Part shown: positions 35,780-45,121 of the stretch, in pieces | How positions within the stretch are numbered: position 1 is the first letter of the stretch | Layout of the letters: every line of letters begins with the position of its first letter | Assembly: GCA_050745265.1 (NCBI GenBank) | Contig: JBOGKE010000106.1 | Location: 1-64,000, forward strand | DNA: 64,000 nucleotides | From: RH2-MAG17b sp050745265 | Lineage (GTDB): Bacteria; Acidobacteriota; Terriglobia; UBA7540 | Direction of reading: 5' to 3' | Notes under the pieces: model-generated | The model's database searches: none | What the model was told of the DNA's origin: nothing | Seen by the model: only the letters and a program-made list of their open reading frames with translations | Program-made: the position numbers and the translations under genes

Positions 35780-37576
35780 ATGAACCTGACCGAAGTTCGC
35801 CTCGAAATGCGGAGCAAGCGTTTGAGGCGCGTTGATGATGCGCTGAAGACGGTAGCCGCCAAGCCGCTCGCGATCGGTTGCGCGCGCTATCGTAGCAAGC
35901 TTCTCGTGCCGCTTCTCGCACTGCTCACGCTGGCGATCATCGCGGGCCTCCCTACAGCCCAGGCCGCGCCGCCTATTCCGCAAATCGTTCGCACTGGTTC
36001 CCGCTACCAGCTTATGGTAGACGGCAAGCCGTTTCTGATGCTCAGCGGGCAAGCGCACAATTCAAGCGCCGACAGCCCCCAGGACCTCGCACCGGTCTGG
36101 AACTCGCTCGTCGTGGTTCACGCGAACACGGCGGAGGTTCCGATCTACTGGAGCTTAATGGAGCCGCAACCGGGCCATTTCGATTTTCATTTCATCGATA
36201 ACGTGATCCAGGGCGCGCGCGATCACGGGCTGCGGCTGGTCCTCCTGTGGTTTGGCAGCTTCAAGAACGGGAACATGGATTACACGCCGGACTGGGTGAA
36301 AGAAAACCCGCAGAAGTACGTGCGGGTGCGAAACTTTTACGGTCAGCCCATCGATGTGATCTCTCCGCTCTGCGCGGCGTGCCTCCAGGCGGATGAAAAT
36401 GCGTTTTCGGCAGTGATGGCTCACATCAAGAGCTTTGATGCTGAGCAGCGCACCGTGATTATGATGCAGGTGGAAAACGAAACCGGGATGCACGGCTCGG
36501 ACCGGGATTATTCACCCGAGGCCACGCGGTTGTACAATTCGACGGTTCCGGCGGTGCTCATGCAATATCTTGAGAGCCACCGGACGGGGCTGATGCCGGC
36601 GCTTGCCGCCGCCTGGGCCGCGAGCGGCCATCGCGCGTCGGGGACGTGGGCTGAGCTTTTCGGCAACCTCGCTCCCGAAGCGTTCAGCGCGTACTACGTG
36701 GCTCGATACGTGGACGGCGTCGCGGCGGCGGGAAAGAAGGCTTACGCGCTGCCGATGTATTGCAATAACTGGCTTGCCGGTGGCGGGCAGGCGCGCGCGG
36801 GTGAGTGGCCGAGCGGCGGACCCTCGGTCCACGTGCTCGACATCTGGAAGGCCGCTGCTCCGGATATCAACGTCCTTTCGCCGGACATCTACTCACCTAA
36901 GTTTCTTGAGACCGCCGCCGCCTTCCACCGCCCCGACAACCCCTTGTTTGTACCTGAGACGGCGGCGATCCCGTCGTATGCACCGTATGCTTACGCGGTG
37001 TTCGCGGAGTTTAACGGCATCGGTTTCTCACCGTTTGGGATCGATCGCCTGATCGAGAACGGATCGCTAACTCCGGAGGGCCACGCGTTGGCGGATACGT
37101 ACGGCGTGCTCGAGCCGCTCTTACCTCTGATCGAGAAGGATCAATACACCAGGCGCTTGCACGCGGTGGTGGAAGGCGCCGAAATGACGGAAGCAATTCC
37201 GCTGAACGACAAGCTCGCCGCTGTCGTGCACTTCAACGAGCCGCCCACGGCTGGGCGCGCCGCGTATCGGGGGGGAGGTATTATCATCGAGCTGGCCCCG
37301 CTCGATTACATCGTGGCGGGATCCGGCTTCCGCGTCGATTTTCGCGAGCTTCAGGGCGCGCCGGGCAACGCCCAGATTGAATCCCTCGAGGAAGGCACGT
37401 TCCGCGGCGAAGCTTGGGTAGCCGAGCACGTTCTTAACGGTGACGAATTCCACGTGAGCCTTGGCCGGCCCGTTTTTCCCGGCTTCGCGCCGCCGGCGCA
37501 GTCGGATGTCTTCCGCCGGGAGGCGCCGCGAGTCCTGCGTGTACGCCTGGAAAACGCAGTCGCTTCATCGCCGTAA
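35780..37576 (+). CDS. GH35-like glycoside hydrolase with DUF5597 domain
   Basis: 598 aa, exported: a membrane-spanning signal at about residues 42-64 (LLVPLLALLTLAIIAGLPTAQA) after a basic N-terminal stretch. The TIM-barrel part has FLMLSGQAHNSSADSP, VYWS-type EVPIYWSLMEPQPGHFDF and the acid/base Glu in MMQVENETGMHG; a likely nucleophile is Glu in LFVPETAAIPSYAPYAY. The C-terminal part (about 440-590) resembles DUF5597, usually found in GH35-like beta-galactosidases. The substrate is probably a plant or microbial beta-linked galactoside. AGGAGG lies five bases upstream of the start. Confidence 0.85.
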   Translation: MNLTEVRLEMRSKRLRRVDDALKTVAAKPLAIGCARYRSKLLVPLLALLTLAIIAGLPTAQAAPPIPQIVRTGSRYQLMVDGKPFLMLSGQAHNSSADSPQDLAPVWNSLVVVHANTAEVPIYWSLMEPQPGHFDFHFIDNVIQGARDHGLRLVLLWFGSFKNGNMDYTPDWVKENPQKYVRVRNFYGQPIDVISPLCAACLQADENAFSAVMAHIKSFDAEQRTVIMMQVENETGMHGSDRDYSPEATRLYNSTVPAVLMQYLESHRTGLMPALAAAWAASGHRASGTWAELFGNLAPEAFSAYYVARYVDGVAAAGKKAYALPMYCNNWLAGGGQARAGEWPSGGPSVHVLDIWKAAAPDINVLSPDIYSPKFLETAAAFHRPDNPLFVPETAAIPSYAPYAYAVFAEFNGIGFSPFGIDRLIENGSLTPEGHALADTYGVLEPLLPLIEKDQYTRRLHAVVEGAEMTEAIPLNDKLAAVVHFNEPPTAGRAAYRGGGIIIELAPLDYIVAGSGFRVDFRELQGAPGNAQIESLEEGTFRGEAWVAEHVLNGDEFHVSLGRPVFPGFAPPAQSDVFRREAPRVLRVRLENAVASSP

Positions 37577-37599
37577 GGACGACGGCCGCGATGCGCGAT

Positions 37600-37629
37600 T
37601 TGACATCGTAACCGACTTAACAATATCCT
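37600..37629 (+). promoter_or_regulatory. Candidate rodZ promoter
   Basis: A perfect TTGACA (37600-37605), 18-bp spacer, TATCCT (37624-37629), about 170 bp before the RodZ-like gene and just past the preceding stop codon. Confidence 0.45.
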
Positions 37630-37803
37630 GGAACGAGGTCTCGACCGGGCAGGTTGAGGAAAACGGATCGGCCCTGTCATTTCCGTCAAAGCGAGGAATC
37701 CCGGCAGCGGGGAAACTAACCCTACCGAGATTCTCTTTCGCCGTGCGGCTTATCAGGATGACAGATCGCCGGGTCTTCGAGCATCCCCTGGAGCGTTCCA
37801 ACG

Positions 37804-38712
37804 GTGGCCGAGGAAGGACGCGTGGCGGTTTTTGGCGAAAGCTTGCGGCGCGAGCGCGAGATGCGGGGAATCTCCATCGAGGAGATTTCCGAAACGACCA
37901 AGATCAGCGTTCGATTTTTGCAGGCGCTCGAACGCGATGAATTCGACAAGCTTCCGGGCGGAATTTTTATCCGCAGCTTCATTCGTTCCTATGCTAGTTA
38001 TCTCGGCCTTGATTGCGAACAAGTTTTGGCTGAGTTCCAGATTGTGGCGCCGGCGAGAGGCGACGAAGACTTCTCAAGGCTCGGCGTCACCGCGACATCT
38101 CCGCGCAAACGCTTTCGCGCTCCGATACTTCCCTGGGTGATCGCGGTTCTACTGCTGGCAGGCGGATACGCCATTTTCCGTTATTCACATCAGTCGGGGG
38201 AGGCGGCGCTCGGCGACAGCGGCTCTCTGCAGATCTCCCGATCCGCCCCTACAGGCGCCGCCCCGTCCAAGACGCGAGGTGCCACCCCGCCTGTGGGCCC
38301 TCGCGCTTCACCGTCTCTCGAGCCAGCGAACTCGAACACCGTCCCGGAGGCGCCGCAAGGCAGCCTCCCCGATACCGTGCCTTCGGTTACGCCGGCCGCA
38401 TCCGGCCCGCCCAAAGAAAGCTCGGCCCCGGCGGCGAAGACCGGCGCTGCGGGGAGTCTTTCCCTCCACCTGCTCGCCACCGAGCAGAGCTGGGTGGATG
38501 TGAAAGCAGACGACAAGACGCTCGTCGAGCGCGTCCTGGCGCCGAACGACGTCTTGAACCTTTCCGCCAAGAATTCCTTCGATGTCATCACCGGCAACGC
38601 CGAGGGGATCGTGCTGACGCTGGATGGCGTCACGCTGAAACCGCTCGGCCGTCGCGGCGAAGTCAAGGCGGTGCACCTCACTGCCGAAGATGCCGGGAAT
38701 TCCGCTCCCTGA
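37804..38712 (+). CDS. rodZ: RodZ-like cell-shape protein
   Basis: 302 aa. Residues about 7-75 are the HTH_25/xenobiotic-response-like domain: FGESLRREREMRGISIEEI, TTKISVRFLQALERDEFDKLPGGIF and IRSFIRSYASYLGLD. One membrane segment (about 103-123, ILPWVIAVLLLAGGYAIF) is followed by a Pro/Ala-rich periplasmic linker and a DUF4115 beta-domain (LSLHLLATEQSWVDVKADDKTL). RodZ links MreB filaments to the wall elongation machinery. GTG at 37804 or the in-frame GTG at 37822 (with GGAAGG nearby) could be the start. It is the last chromosomal gene before the phage block. Confidence 0.9.
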   Translation: MAEEGRVAVFGESLRREREMRGISIEEISETTKISVRFLQALERDEFDKLPGGIFIRSFIRSYASYLGLDCEQVLAEFQIVAPARGDEDFSRLGVTATSPRKRFRAPILPWVIAVLLLAGGYAIFRYSHQSGEAALGDSGSLQISRSAPTGAAPSKTRGATPPVGPRASPSLEPANSNTVPEAPQGSLPDTVPSVTPAASGPPKESSAPAAKTGAAGSLSLHLLATEQSWVDVKADDKTLVERVLAPNDVLNLSAKNSFDVITGNAEGIVLTLDGVTLKPLGRRGEVKAVHLTAEDAGNSAP

Positions 38713-38776
38713 CAAGCTGTGAAGGAAAGATCGCGCGTTCCGCAGAGCCACTTGGCTTCAGAAGCCGCGAGCGTCG

Positions 38777-39403
38777 TTACCAGACGAGCGCGTTGGCCGT
38801 GCCGGCGCCCGACGAACTGATGTAGATGTTCGTGGCGTCGTAGGAAGGATTCTGAAACCAAATCGCGACGTTCGATGTTAACTGAAGTGATATGCCGGCG
38901 GGTTTACGCCCTAAGAAATGCTGCACGGTGAAGTTGCCCGCACCGCTCGGCGCGAGCGCGACTTGGCCGAATATTTTAGTAGCCTGAGTCACCGCGGTGA
39001 CCGCGCTGGCGCTCGTCACCACCTGACCAATCAGCGCGTCGCCTGCTGTGGCTCCCACCGCCGAGGCCTGCCAGTAAAATCCGCTCGATGAATTGTAGAA
39101 GAGGTAGCTGGCCGCACTCGCCGGAGGAGCTGCGATGGCGGGCGCAGAGGCAGGCGCATAGCGCTGACCTTGCGCGTAGAGGACGCCGGCGGTGAGGCCC
39201 GGCGTGAGCGTCACGGCCGGGGACAGCGCGAAGCCGCTCGCCACGCCGTTGACGCCGAGATCGCCCCACAGCAGGTCGCTCACGAAGGCGACGTTCGAGT
39301 CGAGCAGCAGCGAATTGGCGTCCTGATCGGCCTCGTAGCCGGTAAGCCCGTGCTGGGGCTGGATCAGCCCCTTGCGGGGAAGAATGGTTCTGGTGACGGC
39401 CAT
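38777..39403 (-). CDS. Phage tail-tip or fibre-like protein, 208 aa
   Basis: Last gene of the phage operon. The N-terminal part (LIQPQHGLTGYEADQDANSLLLDSN) resembles phage adaptor segments; the middle is alanine/serine-rich beta-structure. The C-terminal 60 residues, VQHFLGRKPAGISLQLTS and PSYDATNIYISSSGAGTANAL, match the end of the 88-aa protein at 48800-49066, so both share one module. GGAG lies five bases upstream of the ATG. Likely a particle-surface or receptor-contact protein; inference from position and composition. Confidence 0.65.
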   Translation of the reverse strand: MAVTRTILPRKGLIQPQHGLTGYEADQDANSLLLDSNVAFVSDLLWGDLGVNGVASGFALSPAVTLTPGLTAGVLYAQGQRYAPASAPAIAAPPASAASYLFYNSSSGFYWQASAVGATAGDALIGQVVTSASAVTAVTQATKIFGQVALAPSGAGNFTVQHFLGRKPAGISLQLTSNVAIWFQNPSYDATNIYISSSGAGTANALVW

Positions 39404-39411
39404 AGAGACTC

Positions 39412-39455
39412 CGTGGTTCGTGGATCGTGATTAGTGATTCGAGTCACGAACCACG
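39412..39455. repeat. Inverted repeat in the spacer between the last two phage genes
   Basis: CGTGGTTCGTG (39412-39422) and CACGAACCACG (39445-39455), perfect 11-bp arms, with GTGATT-type words repeated in the loop. Confidence 0.65.
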
Positions 39456-39467
39456 TATCACGAGTCA

Positions 39468-39950
39468 CTAGTTGTTTTGGTTGAGCGAGCTGCGCTGGCA
39501 GACGGCGTAGACTTTTACCGTGCCCTCGGCGATAGCGCCGTTGGTGGACCAGTAAGTTTCGTAGGTCACAAGGCCAGTCGCATCATCAATGTCGAACTGG
39601 TACGGGCAGGCGATGATATTCCCCGCGCCCTGGCTGTTGGTTTCGAGCGACGGCGGCGTCGCCTGGCCTGCGACAAAACCCGCCGCCGGCGCGCGACTGG
39701 AAAAGATCATGCCGAACATCTGCACCTCGCCGCGCGAATAGGAATATCCATCGACGGGACTCGCGGGCGGCGCCACCGTGTTGCCGCTGGTGTAAAAACC
39801 CATGAAAATGATCTCGCACCGCACGGCGGCAAACTTCGCGTTGTGCGAGAGCTTCTGCAGCGAGTCATCCGTAAGCGGCTGATTGCCAGCGATGGTCGAA
39901 TCCGCCAAGTCGAAAAAGCCGGGAATGGCACTGAAAGTTAATTGGGACAT
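39468..39950 (-). CDS. Phage tail-associated hypothetical protein, 160 aa
   Basis: Unrecognised. Beta-rich sequence (SAIPGFFDLADSTIAGNQPL, AVRCEIIFMGFYTSGNTVAPP, VYAVCQRS) with no signal peptide. It lies directly downstream of the hub gene, where tail-tip, fibre or chaperone proteins usually sit. The Shine-Dalgarno site is weak. Function unknown; structural role inferred from operon position. Confidence 0.6.
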   Translation of the reverse strand: MSQLTFSAIPGFFDLADSTIAGNQPLTDDSLQKLSHNAKFAAVRCEIIFMGFYTSGNTVAPPASPVDGYSYSRGEVQMFGMIFSSRAPAAGFVAGQATPPSLETNSQGAGNIIACPYQFDIDDATGLVTYETYWSTNGAIAEGTVKVYAVCQRSSLNQNN

Positions 39951-39965
39951 CGTGCTGCCCGCCTT

Positions 39966-40039
39966 CCAGAGGCAAGAGACGAGAGACGAGCTAGTTCCCG
40001 AAGCGCCGCCGCTTGTCTCTCGTCTCTCGTCTCTCGCCT
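39966..40039. repeat. Repetitive spacer with GAGAGACGAG words
   Basis: AGAGACGAGAGACGAG on the left is repeated in inverted form on the right (CTCTCGTCTCTCGTCTCTCG), giving a long imperfect hairpin around a GC-rich loop. It fills the gap between two phage tail genes. Confidence 0.65.
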
Positions 40040-43000
40040 CTAAAAAATCGTGTTCCCCGCCGTCCCGTCAGCATACGTTCCGCCATTTACGGCGCCGGAG
40101 ACGAACATATAGTGCGCTTTCTGCGCGGCGCTGGCGCCGGTCCAAGCCGGGATTCCGGCGGCCGCCGGAGCAATGTAATACGGCGTCGTGAGATTGATGA
40201 AGCGCGTATCGAGCAAGTCGAAATCGGCATTGCCCTGAGCGTAATTGGGACGCTTGCCGATCACCTCGCAGACGACGCTCGAAAGTCCAAGCTTACCGCT
40301 TTGAAAATCCGCCACCAGCGGATGCGTGAGCCACACGTAGTCGCCGAGTTCCACTGTGAGCGTGCTGAGGAACGCCTTCAGCTTGTAAACCGGGGGCGCA
40401 AAGGCATGACGGCGGAAAATGCGGTCGGCGATCATCTGGGCGCGCATGTAGCCGCCGTAGGGCAGCACCAGGCCCGTCGCCTCAATCTGCTGCTGGAAAA
40501 TCTGGTTGTAGCGGACCAGCGATTCCCGCTGCTCGAAAGCGACTTGATAATCGTAGGCCCGCGCCGCCGTCGTCACGCCCGAATTCTCAACGTTCATCTT
40601 GACCGTGACCACATTCACGATCCGTTGCCGCGAGGTCTGTGGGATGCCGACGATATTCTTCTGATTCAGCGCCATCACGGGAGCCTGAATCGCGGGGGAT
40701 TTCATCGACTTGAGCGCAAGCTGGCCGTTCGGGCGCACGATCATATAAAGGCCCAGAAGCTTCAGTATTTGGTCTTCGATGAACTGCTTGCCGTCGATGG
40801 GGCGCGTGATCTGGAATTCGAACCAGTCACCCGAAAATTCGGTGTCGCGCAGCGCAAGGAATCCCGGCACGTCGATGTACGAATTGGGATTGATCAGGGT
40901 CGAATCGTCGCCCGGCGTAAAGATCACCCAGCCCGGCGCGGGGCCGAGCGGGTCGTAGTTCTGCTGGTTAGTGTAGGCCGAGATCGCGCGCTCGAGCACG
41001 TAATCCGAGCCGCGCAACGACGGATCCTGGCCCACGCCGAGCTCGTTCTGAAGTGTCGCGAGCAGCAGATCGATGGGATTTCCTTGCAAGTAGCGCGGAT
41101 TTTTGTCGCTGACCGGGAAGGCATTGCCCAGCACGGCCGGGCCAATCGGCTGATCGGCTTTCTGCTGGCCCGGCGCCCACTCGAGCGGGCCGCCGCGCAG
41201 CCAGGTTTGCTGGCCCAGCAGGAAGCGCTGCACATCGCTCAGCGTGAATGTGACTTGGCCGTCCGCGGTCCAGCCGGTCTGGGTAACCTGCGCCGTGTGC
41301 AAGGTCACGAAATCCCCCAGGCTCTGGCCGGGGAAACCCAGCTTGAGCGTCGCAATCTTGCCGATCACCGCGTCCTGCGCTGTCAAGCCTTTCAGCGTTC
41401 CGCCCGGATCGATGCACTTGATTGTATCGGAGCCAATTGACGAGCGGCCATCGAGCTCATTCACCGTCTGGCTCATCCCGCTCGGGATCGTGAGATAGGG
41501 CAGCACCTGGGGGCTTGAGGAAATGGTCAGCAGCAGATCGGGCCGGTTCGAGACCAGCCACATCCAGGCGGTTGGCGAGAACATCGGCCAAACTTCGAAC
41601 TCGTAGGGCAGTCCGCGAGAGGCCAGCGAATAGCCGATCAAGCTGCCGTCCTCCGTGGCGGCGCGGGCCGTGCGCTGAGAGGCGATCAGGCTCGACAGCA
41701 ACAAATCCAGCCCGCTCTGGCCACCCAGGTAAGCTTGAAGAGTCGCGTCGTTGTAGAGCAGCAGCAGCGCGAGAATCAAACCCCAGCTTTGCTCCTGCGA
41801 GACGCTCGCGGGCGAGCCGGAATAGCCTCCCGGCGAGTCATTGTAGGGCTTAATGCCGCTGAACGCCGTGGGTTGCTGGTACGCCTGATTGTAGGAGTTT
41901 GAGATTGAAGATTTGAGGATCTGCTGATTCTGCAATTGGAAGTTCGAAAGCACGAATTCCAGGCACTGCTCGGCCTGCGCGGTCGCGCCGACGGTGTAGC
42001 AAAGGATTGCCGCCCACGTGCCGGAAGCGTCCGACGCCTCGCTGGTATCGAGGCCGGCGCTCGATGCTCCCTGGGCGAAGTGCCCCGGCTGCGCGCCCGG
42101 AGCGATGTAGAGGTTGGCGAGGAGCTGGCTTGCTGCGGTTCCGGCCGCCGTCTCGATGTGGGCCGCCGTCGACTGCAGCGATTGCGATTGCGCCTTGGTG
42201 ACGTTGCCCGTCTTCAAGAGCTGGATCGCAGCCGTCTGCAGCAGGCCTGCGCAGCGCATGAAACAGAAATAGATATCGATCTGATGCTCGGTCGAAACGC
42301 TCGCCTGGAGGCCTGGAACCCACTGGTAACCCGGGTCTTTGTACTTGCCGATGCCCAGGTAAAACATGCCCTTAGTCACGTCGTTGGCCGTCGATTCGAG
42401 CGTGAGTAGGTAGTTGAGCATGCGCTGGAGATAGAGCGTCGGCGTGTAATCGAGTGAAAGCGCCATGTAGACGGCGTAGGCGTAGCATACCCACGCCATC
42501 GCGCCGGTGCGGATGTAGGCTTGGTCGATCTCGCCGTTGTACACGTCGTAGCTGAAGGCGAGCGAATTCGCTGGCTGCAGGCCGCCTACGCTCAAGTTGT
42601 CGAAGTAGAGATCGCCGATCGCCGTCAGCGTCACCTTGAAACCTGTGATGGAACTCAGCGTGTCAGCCGCCAAAGTTGAGATGAGAGACTTCACATTCGT
42701 AAGCTGCGTGCGATAGAAGCCTTCGCCCGGCCCGACGGCGATGGTAATGATTTTGGTGCTCGAGCTGTAGCGCGCGGGCGCGGGCGACCCGCTCGTCACC
42801 TGAATATCCGTCACGAGGCCGCCTGCCGTCGTCACGCTGACATCGAAAACAAAGGTTGTCGTGGACGCTTCCTTATGCTGGAATTCGAGCTGACCGTCTG
42901 TCGAATCCGGGAAACCCCCGCCGCTATAGGTGAAAGAGTCGTTCGCCGCAGTGGAATGAAAGTCCACTACGAGCCCGGTGCCGTAAGGCGGCTGATCGGG

Positions 43001-44350
43001 ATCATTCACGTCGGCCACGGAATCAGCCGGGTTCGATTTCGTCCAGCGGGAGGCGGAGTTGTTGTCTTCGCCATTTTCGAGCACGGTCGAGGCGAGATAT
43101 CCAGGGTTATCGAGGAAGAAGTTGATCTGCTTAATGATCTTCGACGCTGCGATGAAGTTGGCCGAGGCGGAATAGGCGATGACCCCGAGCGCACTGTCGT
43201 AGCTGAAGCTGCGGTTTTGCAGCGCCGCCTGGTTTGTGGTCGTCGGATCGGACACGTAAAGCGGATCGGACGTGGGCACGGTAAGCGAGCGGGGCAGGTC
43301 CTGATAGGCCGCCTCCGTCTGCACCGAAGTATAGACCAGCGTCGCGCCCTTCACCGGATCATCGTAAAGCACATGCACGGTCAGCTTGCCGGCTGCCGGG
43401 ATCACACTCGAGCCGCAGCGCGCGTGATAGGGGTCCTGGACGATGATCGGAACGTTATCTTCCTGCAGGTACTCAATGTCCGTCTTTGAATAAATCCGCG
43501 CGAAGTAGTTCGAAAGCTGCTGGCCAACGCCGATATTCGAGTGGCAAATCCAGCCGGCGGGTATGTGCGATCCGCTCCAACCCGAGGCGGGCTGCGGCAC
43601 GCTCGAAGGATAGAGCGCGGCCACCACCACGCCGGCGTTCACCACCTGGGCGCCCCACCAGCCGTTTAATCCCTGCTGGCACAGCAGCGACTGGAACTGC
43701 GACGGATTCGGCGGAACGCCTTTGCACGGGCCGGTGAGCGGCGTCGCCACGCCCGGCGCGCTGGTTTGGTAGTAGAAAATATCGGTCAGAACGAACACGT
43801 CGACGCGGTAGTCCTGAATCGCCGGCTGGCTAGTAAATAGATTGAAAATGTAGCCGTAAATCGTGATCCCAGCGAGCACCGGGTAGGTGTTGCCGTCGCA
43901 CAGCTTGATGCCGTGAGGCGAGGCAGCGAGATTCGACTGGTACTGAGCCTGAATCTGACCGCTGGTGAGCGGGATGATGGGAGAGAAGAGATTGCCGGTG
44001 GGCAGCGTGAGCGGCGAAAAATCGATGGGAAACCCGTCCGGCCCCAGCGACTTATCGAAGAGCCAGCCGGGCGGCGGCAGCATGACCAGGTTCTCAACCG
44101 TCCCGACCGGCAAGCTCGAAAAATCGGCCTGCGAGACGATGCCGCATTCGACCAAGGCCGGCGATGTGGGTTGCTGCGCCGCGCCCGGAGTTTGGCTGAC
44201 GGGCAGCGAGGTAAACAGCGCGTTCGCCTGCCAGTTGCCGATGTCGGCGTTCTGGCGCGAGTAGAGCCAGGCGAGCGTTTGCGCCATGTCGCCATGGAAA
44301 TCGCCGGGATAAAATTTCGATACGCTCGGCAAAGCCTCGCTCCACTCCAT
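40040..44350 (-). CDS. Giant phage tail hub protein with inserted helical-barrel domain, 1436 aa
   Basis: The largest protein of the phage block. The N-terminal 400 residues (YPGDFHGDMAQTLAWLYSRQNADIG; VDVFVLTDIFYYQ) resemble baseplate/hub adaptor sequence. Residues about 410-600 look like a jelly-roll carbohydrate-binding fold (LVVDFHSTAANDSFTYSGG; DLYFDNLSVGG). Residues about 605-945 form paired helices with aromatic signature segments (VCYAYAVYMALSLDYTPTLY; EHQIDIYFCFMRCAGLL; FEVWPMFSPTAWMWL), like an (alpha/alpha)6 glycan-active barrel. The C-terminal 480 residues (LEWAPGQ; VELGDYVWLTHPLVADF) look like the tail-tip hub (gpJ-like) part. The combination suggests host-surface recognition with a built-in glycan-processing domain; the barrel's activity is inferred. 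Confidence 0.75.
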   Translation of the reverse strand: MEWSEALPSVSKFYPGDFHGDMAQTLAWLYSRQNADIGNWQANALFTSLPVSQTPGAAQQPTSPALVECGIVSQADFSSLPVGTVENLVMLPPPGWLFDKSLGPDGFPIDFSPLTLPTGNLFSPIIPLTSGQIQAQYQSNLAASPHGIKLCDGNTYPVLAGITIYGYIFNLFTSQPAIQDYRVDVFVLTDIFYYQTSAPGVATPLTGPCKGVPPNPSQFQSLLCQQGLNGWWGAQVVNAGVVVAALYPSSVPQPASGWSGSHIPAGWICHSNIGVGQQLSNYFARIYSKTDIEYLQEDNVPIIVQDPYHARCGSSVIPAAGKLTVHVLYDDPVKGATLVYTSVQTEAAYQDLPRSLTVPTSDPLYVSDPTTTNQAALQNRSFSYDSALGVIAYSASANFIAASKIIKQINFFLDNPGYLASTVLENGEDNNSASRWTKSNPADSVADVNDPDQPPYGTGLVVDFHSTAANDSFTYSGGGFPDSTDGQLEFQHKEASTTTFVFDVSVTTAGGLVTDIQVTSGSPAPARYSSSTKIITIAVGPGEGFYRTQLTNVKSLISTLAADTLSSITGFKVTLTAIGDLYFDNLSVGGLQPANSLAFSYDVYNGEIDQAYIRTGAMAWVCYAYAVYMALSLDYTPTLYLQRMLNYLLTLESTANDVTKGMFYLGIGKYKDPGYQWVPGLQASVSTEHQIDIYFCFMRCAGLLQTAAIQLLKTGNVTKAQSQSLQSTAAHIETAAGTAASQLLANLYIAPGAQPGHFAQGASSAGLDTSEASDASGTWAAILCYTVGATAQAEQCLEFVLSNFQLQNQQILKSSISNSYNQAYQQPTAFSGIKPYNDSPGGYSGSPASVSQEQSWGLILALLLLYNDATLQAYLGGQSGLDLLLSSLIASQRTARAATEDGSLIGYSLASRGLPYEFEVWPMFSPTAWMWLVSNRPDLLLTISSSPQVLPYLTIPSGMSQTVNELDGRSSIGSDTIKCIDPGGTLKGLTAQDAVIGKIATLKLGFPGQSLGDFVTLHTAQVTQTGWTADGQVTFTLSDVQRFLLGQQTWLRGGPLEWAPGQQKADQPIGPAVLGNAFPVSDKNPRYLQGNPIDLLLATLQNELGVGQDPSLRGSDYVLERAISAYTNQQNYDPLGPAPGWVIFTPGDDSTLINPNSYIDVPGFLALRDTEFSGDWFEFQITRPIDGKQFIEDQILKLLGLYMIVRPNGQLALKSMKSPAIQAPVMALNQKNIVGIPQTSRQRIVNVVTVKMNVENSGVTTAARAYDYQVAFEQRESLVRYNQIFQQQIEATGLVLPYGGYMRAQMIADRIFRRHAFAPPVYKLKAFLSTLTVELGDYVWLTHPLVADFQSGKLGLSSVVCEVIGKRPNYAQGNADFDLLDTRFINLTTPYYIAPAAAGIPAWTGASAAQKAHYMFVSGAVNGGTYADGTAGNTIF

Positions 44351-44353
44351 TGA

Positions 44354-44691
44354 GGGATTGAGTCATTTTTTCATTGATTCATTGACTCAACCCGAATTGG
44401 TCATTGATTCGTTTCTTGATTGATTCGATGAATCGATGATTCTATGGACAAATCTCTACGTTCCGTACCCGCCGATCCCGTACAGCGTCGTGCCGTACCC
44501 GCCGATGCCCACGCTCAGCCGCGTGTAGTCAAAGCTCGCCACCAGCACTCCATAGTCAGGGATTTCAAGCACCCACAGCGGCTGCTTCTGCAGCGCCGCC
44601 AGCGCCGTCTGCCAGGTTTGGTTGCCAACGATCATTGATTCATTTCTTCAACTCTTCATTGATTCAATGGACAAATCTCCCGGGCGCGCCC
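44354..44691. repeat. AT-rich CATTGATTC repeats around the small tail gene
   Basis: The exact word CATTGATTC occurs at 44372-44380, 44402-44410, 44633-44641 and 44657-44665, with looser copies near 45100-45115 in inverted orientation. ATGGACAAATCTC occurs twice (about 44444 and 44667). The spacers are far lower in GC than the genes around them. Confidence 0.7.
44456..44635 (-). CDS. Small phage tail protein, 59 aa
   Basis: A compact coding sequence: starts MIVGNQTWQTALAALQKQPL, continues WVLEIPDYGVLVASFDYTRL and ends in a repeated glycine motif, VGIGGYGTTLYGIGGYGT. The phrase WVLEIPDYGV resembles the first strand of phage hub proteins of the DUF2163 kind. It is too short for common length filters and lies between the hub and the distal-tail gene, flanked by AT-rich repeats. 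Only a weak AAGAA site precedes the ATG. Confidence 0.6.
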   Translation of the reverse strand: MIVGNQTWQTALAALQKQPLWVLEIPDYGVLVASFDYTRLSVGIGGYGTTLYGIGGYGT

Positions 44692-45075
44692 CTACGTCAG
44701 CACTTGCCGGAACTTCAATTTAAAGCTGTACAGTCCCGGCGCTTTGTACGCCGCATTCCAGGTCGTTACTTCGAGCCAGTAGTTCGTGAAAGCGGCCTGC
44801 GAGCTATCGGGATAGTAAGCAAACTGGCCGCCCGTGAGCGCGTACCGCATGAATCCGTTCCAGGCCGTGACATCCGCGCCCAACAGCACGAATTGCATGT
44901 CGAATTCGACGAAATTATCGATCCGCTCGAGGACCGATTCGCGCACGCCGCTCGACGCGACGTTGTCGTGCCGCGTGGCCACGGAGTTGTACGCGGCAAC
45001 GTTACGCGGGGGATAGGTGAAGGCCAGCGTGACGGGCCCGGTGCCGGGATCGTAGATGATTTGAGGATTCGACAT
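44692..45075 (-). CDS. Phage distal-tail-like protein, 127 aa
   Basis: 127 aa from the ATG at 45075, with AAGGA upstream. The sequence (VTLAFTYPPRNVAAYNSVATRHDNVASSGVRESVLERIDNFVEFDMQFVLLGADV; WLEVTTWNAAYKAPGLYSFKLKFRQVL) has the alternating beta pattern of distal-tail or baseplate ring proteins, which form the ring between tube and hub. It lies between tape measure and hub, exactly where a distal tail protein belongs. The family is not confirmed by eye. Confidence 0.65.
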   Translation of the reverse strand: MSNPQIIYDPGTGPVTLAFTYPPRNVAAYNSVATRHDNVASSGVRESVLERIDNFVEFDMQFVLLGADVTAWNGFMRYALTGGQFAYYPDSSQAAFTNYWLEVTTWNAAYKAPGLYSFKLKFRQVLT

Positions 45076-45121
45076 GAGATTGATTCCTTCTTTCATTCAT
45101 GGAATCAATGATTCAATTCCT

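Noticed and set aside
40013..41440. 475-residue plus-strand open frame opposite the hub gene
   Set aside because: Antisense shadow of the hub C-terminal region; no ribosome site and a His/Arg-rich composition.
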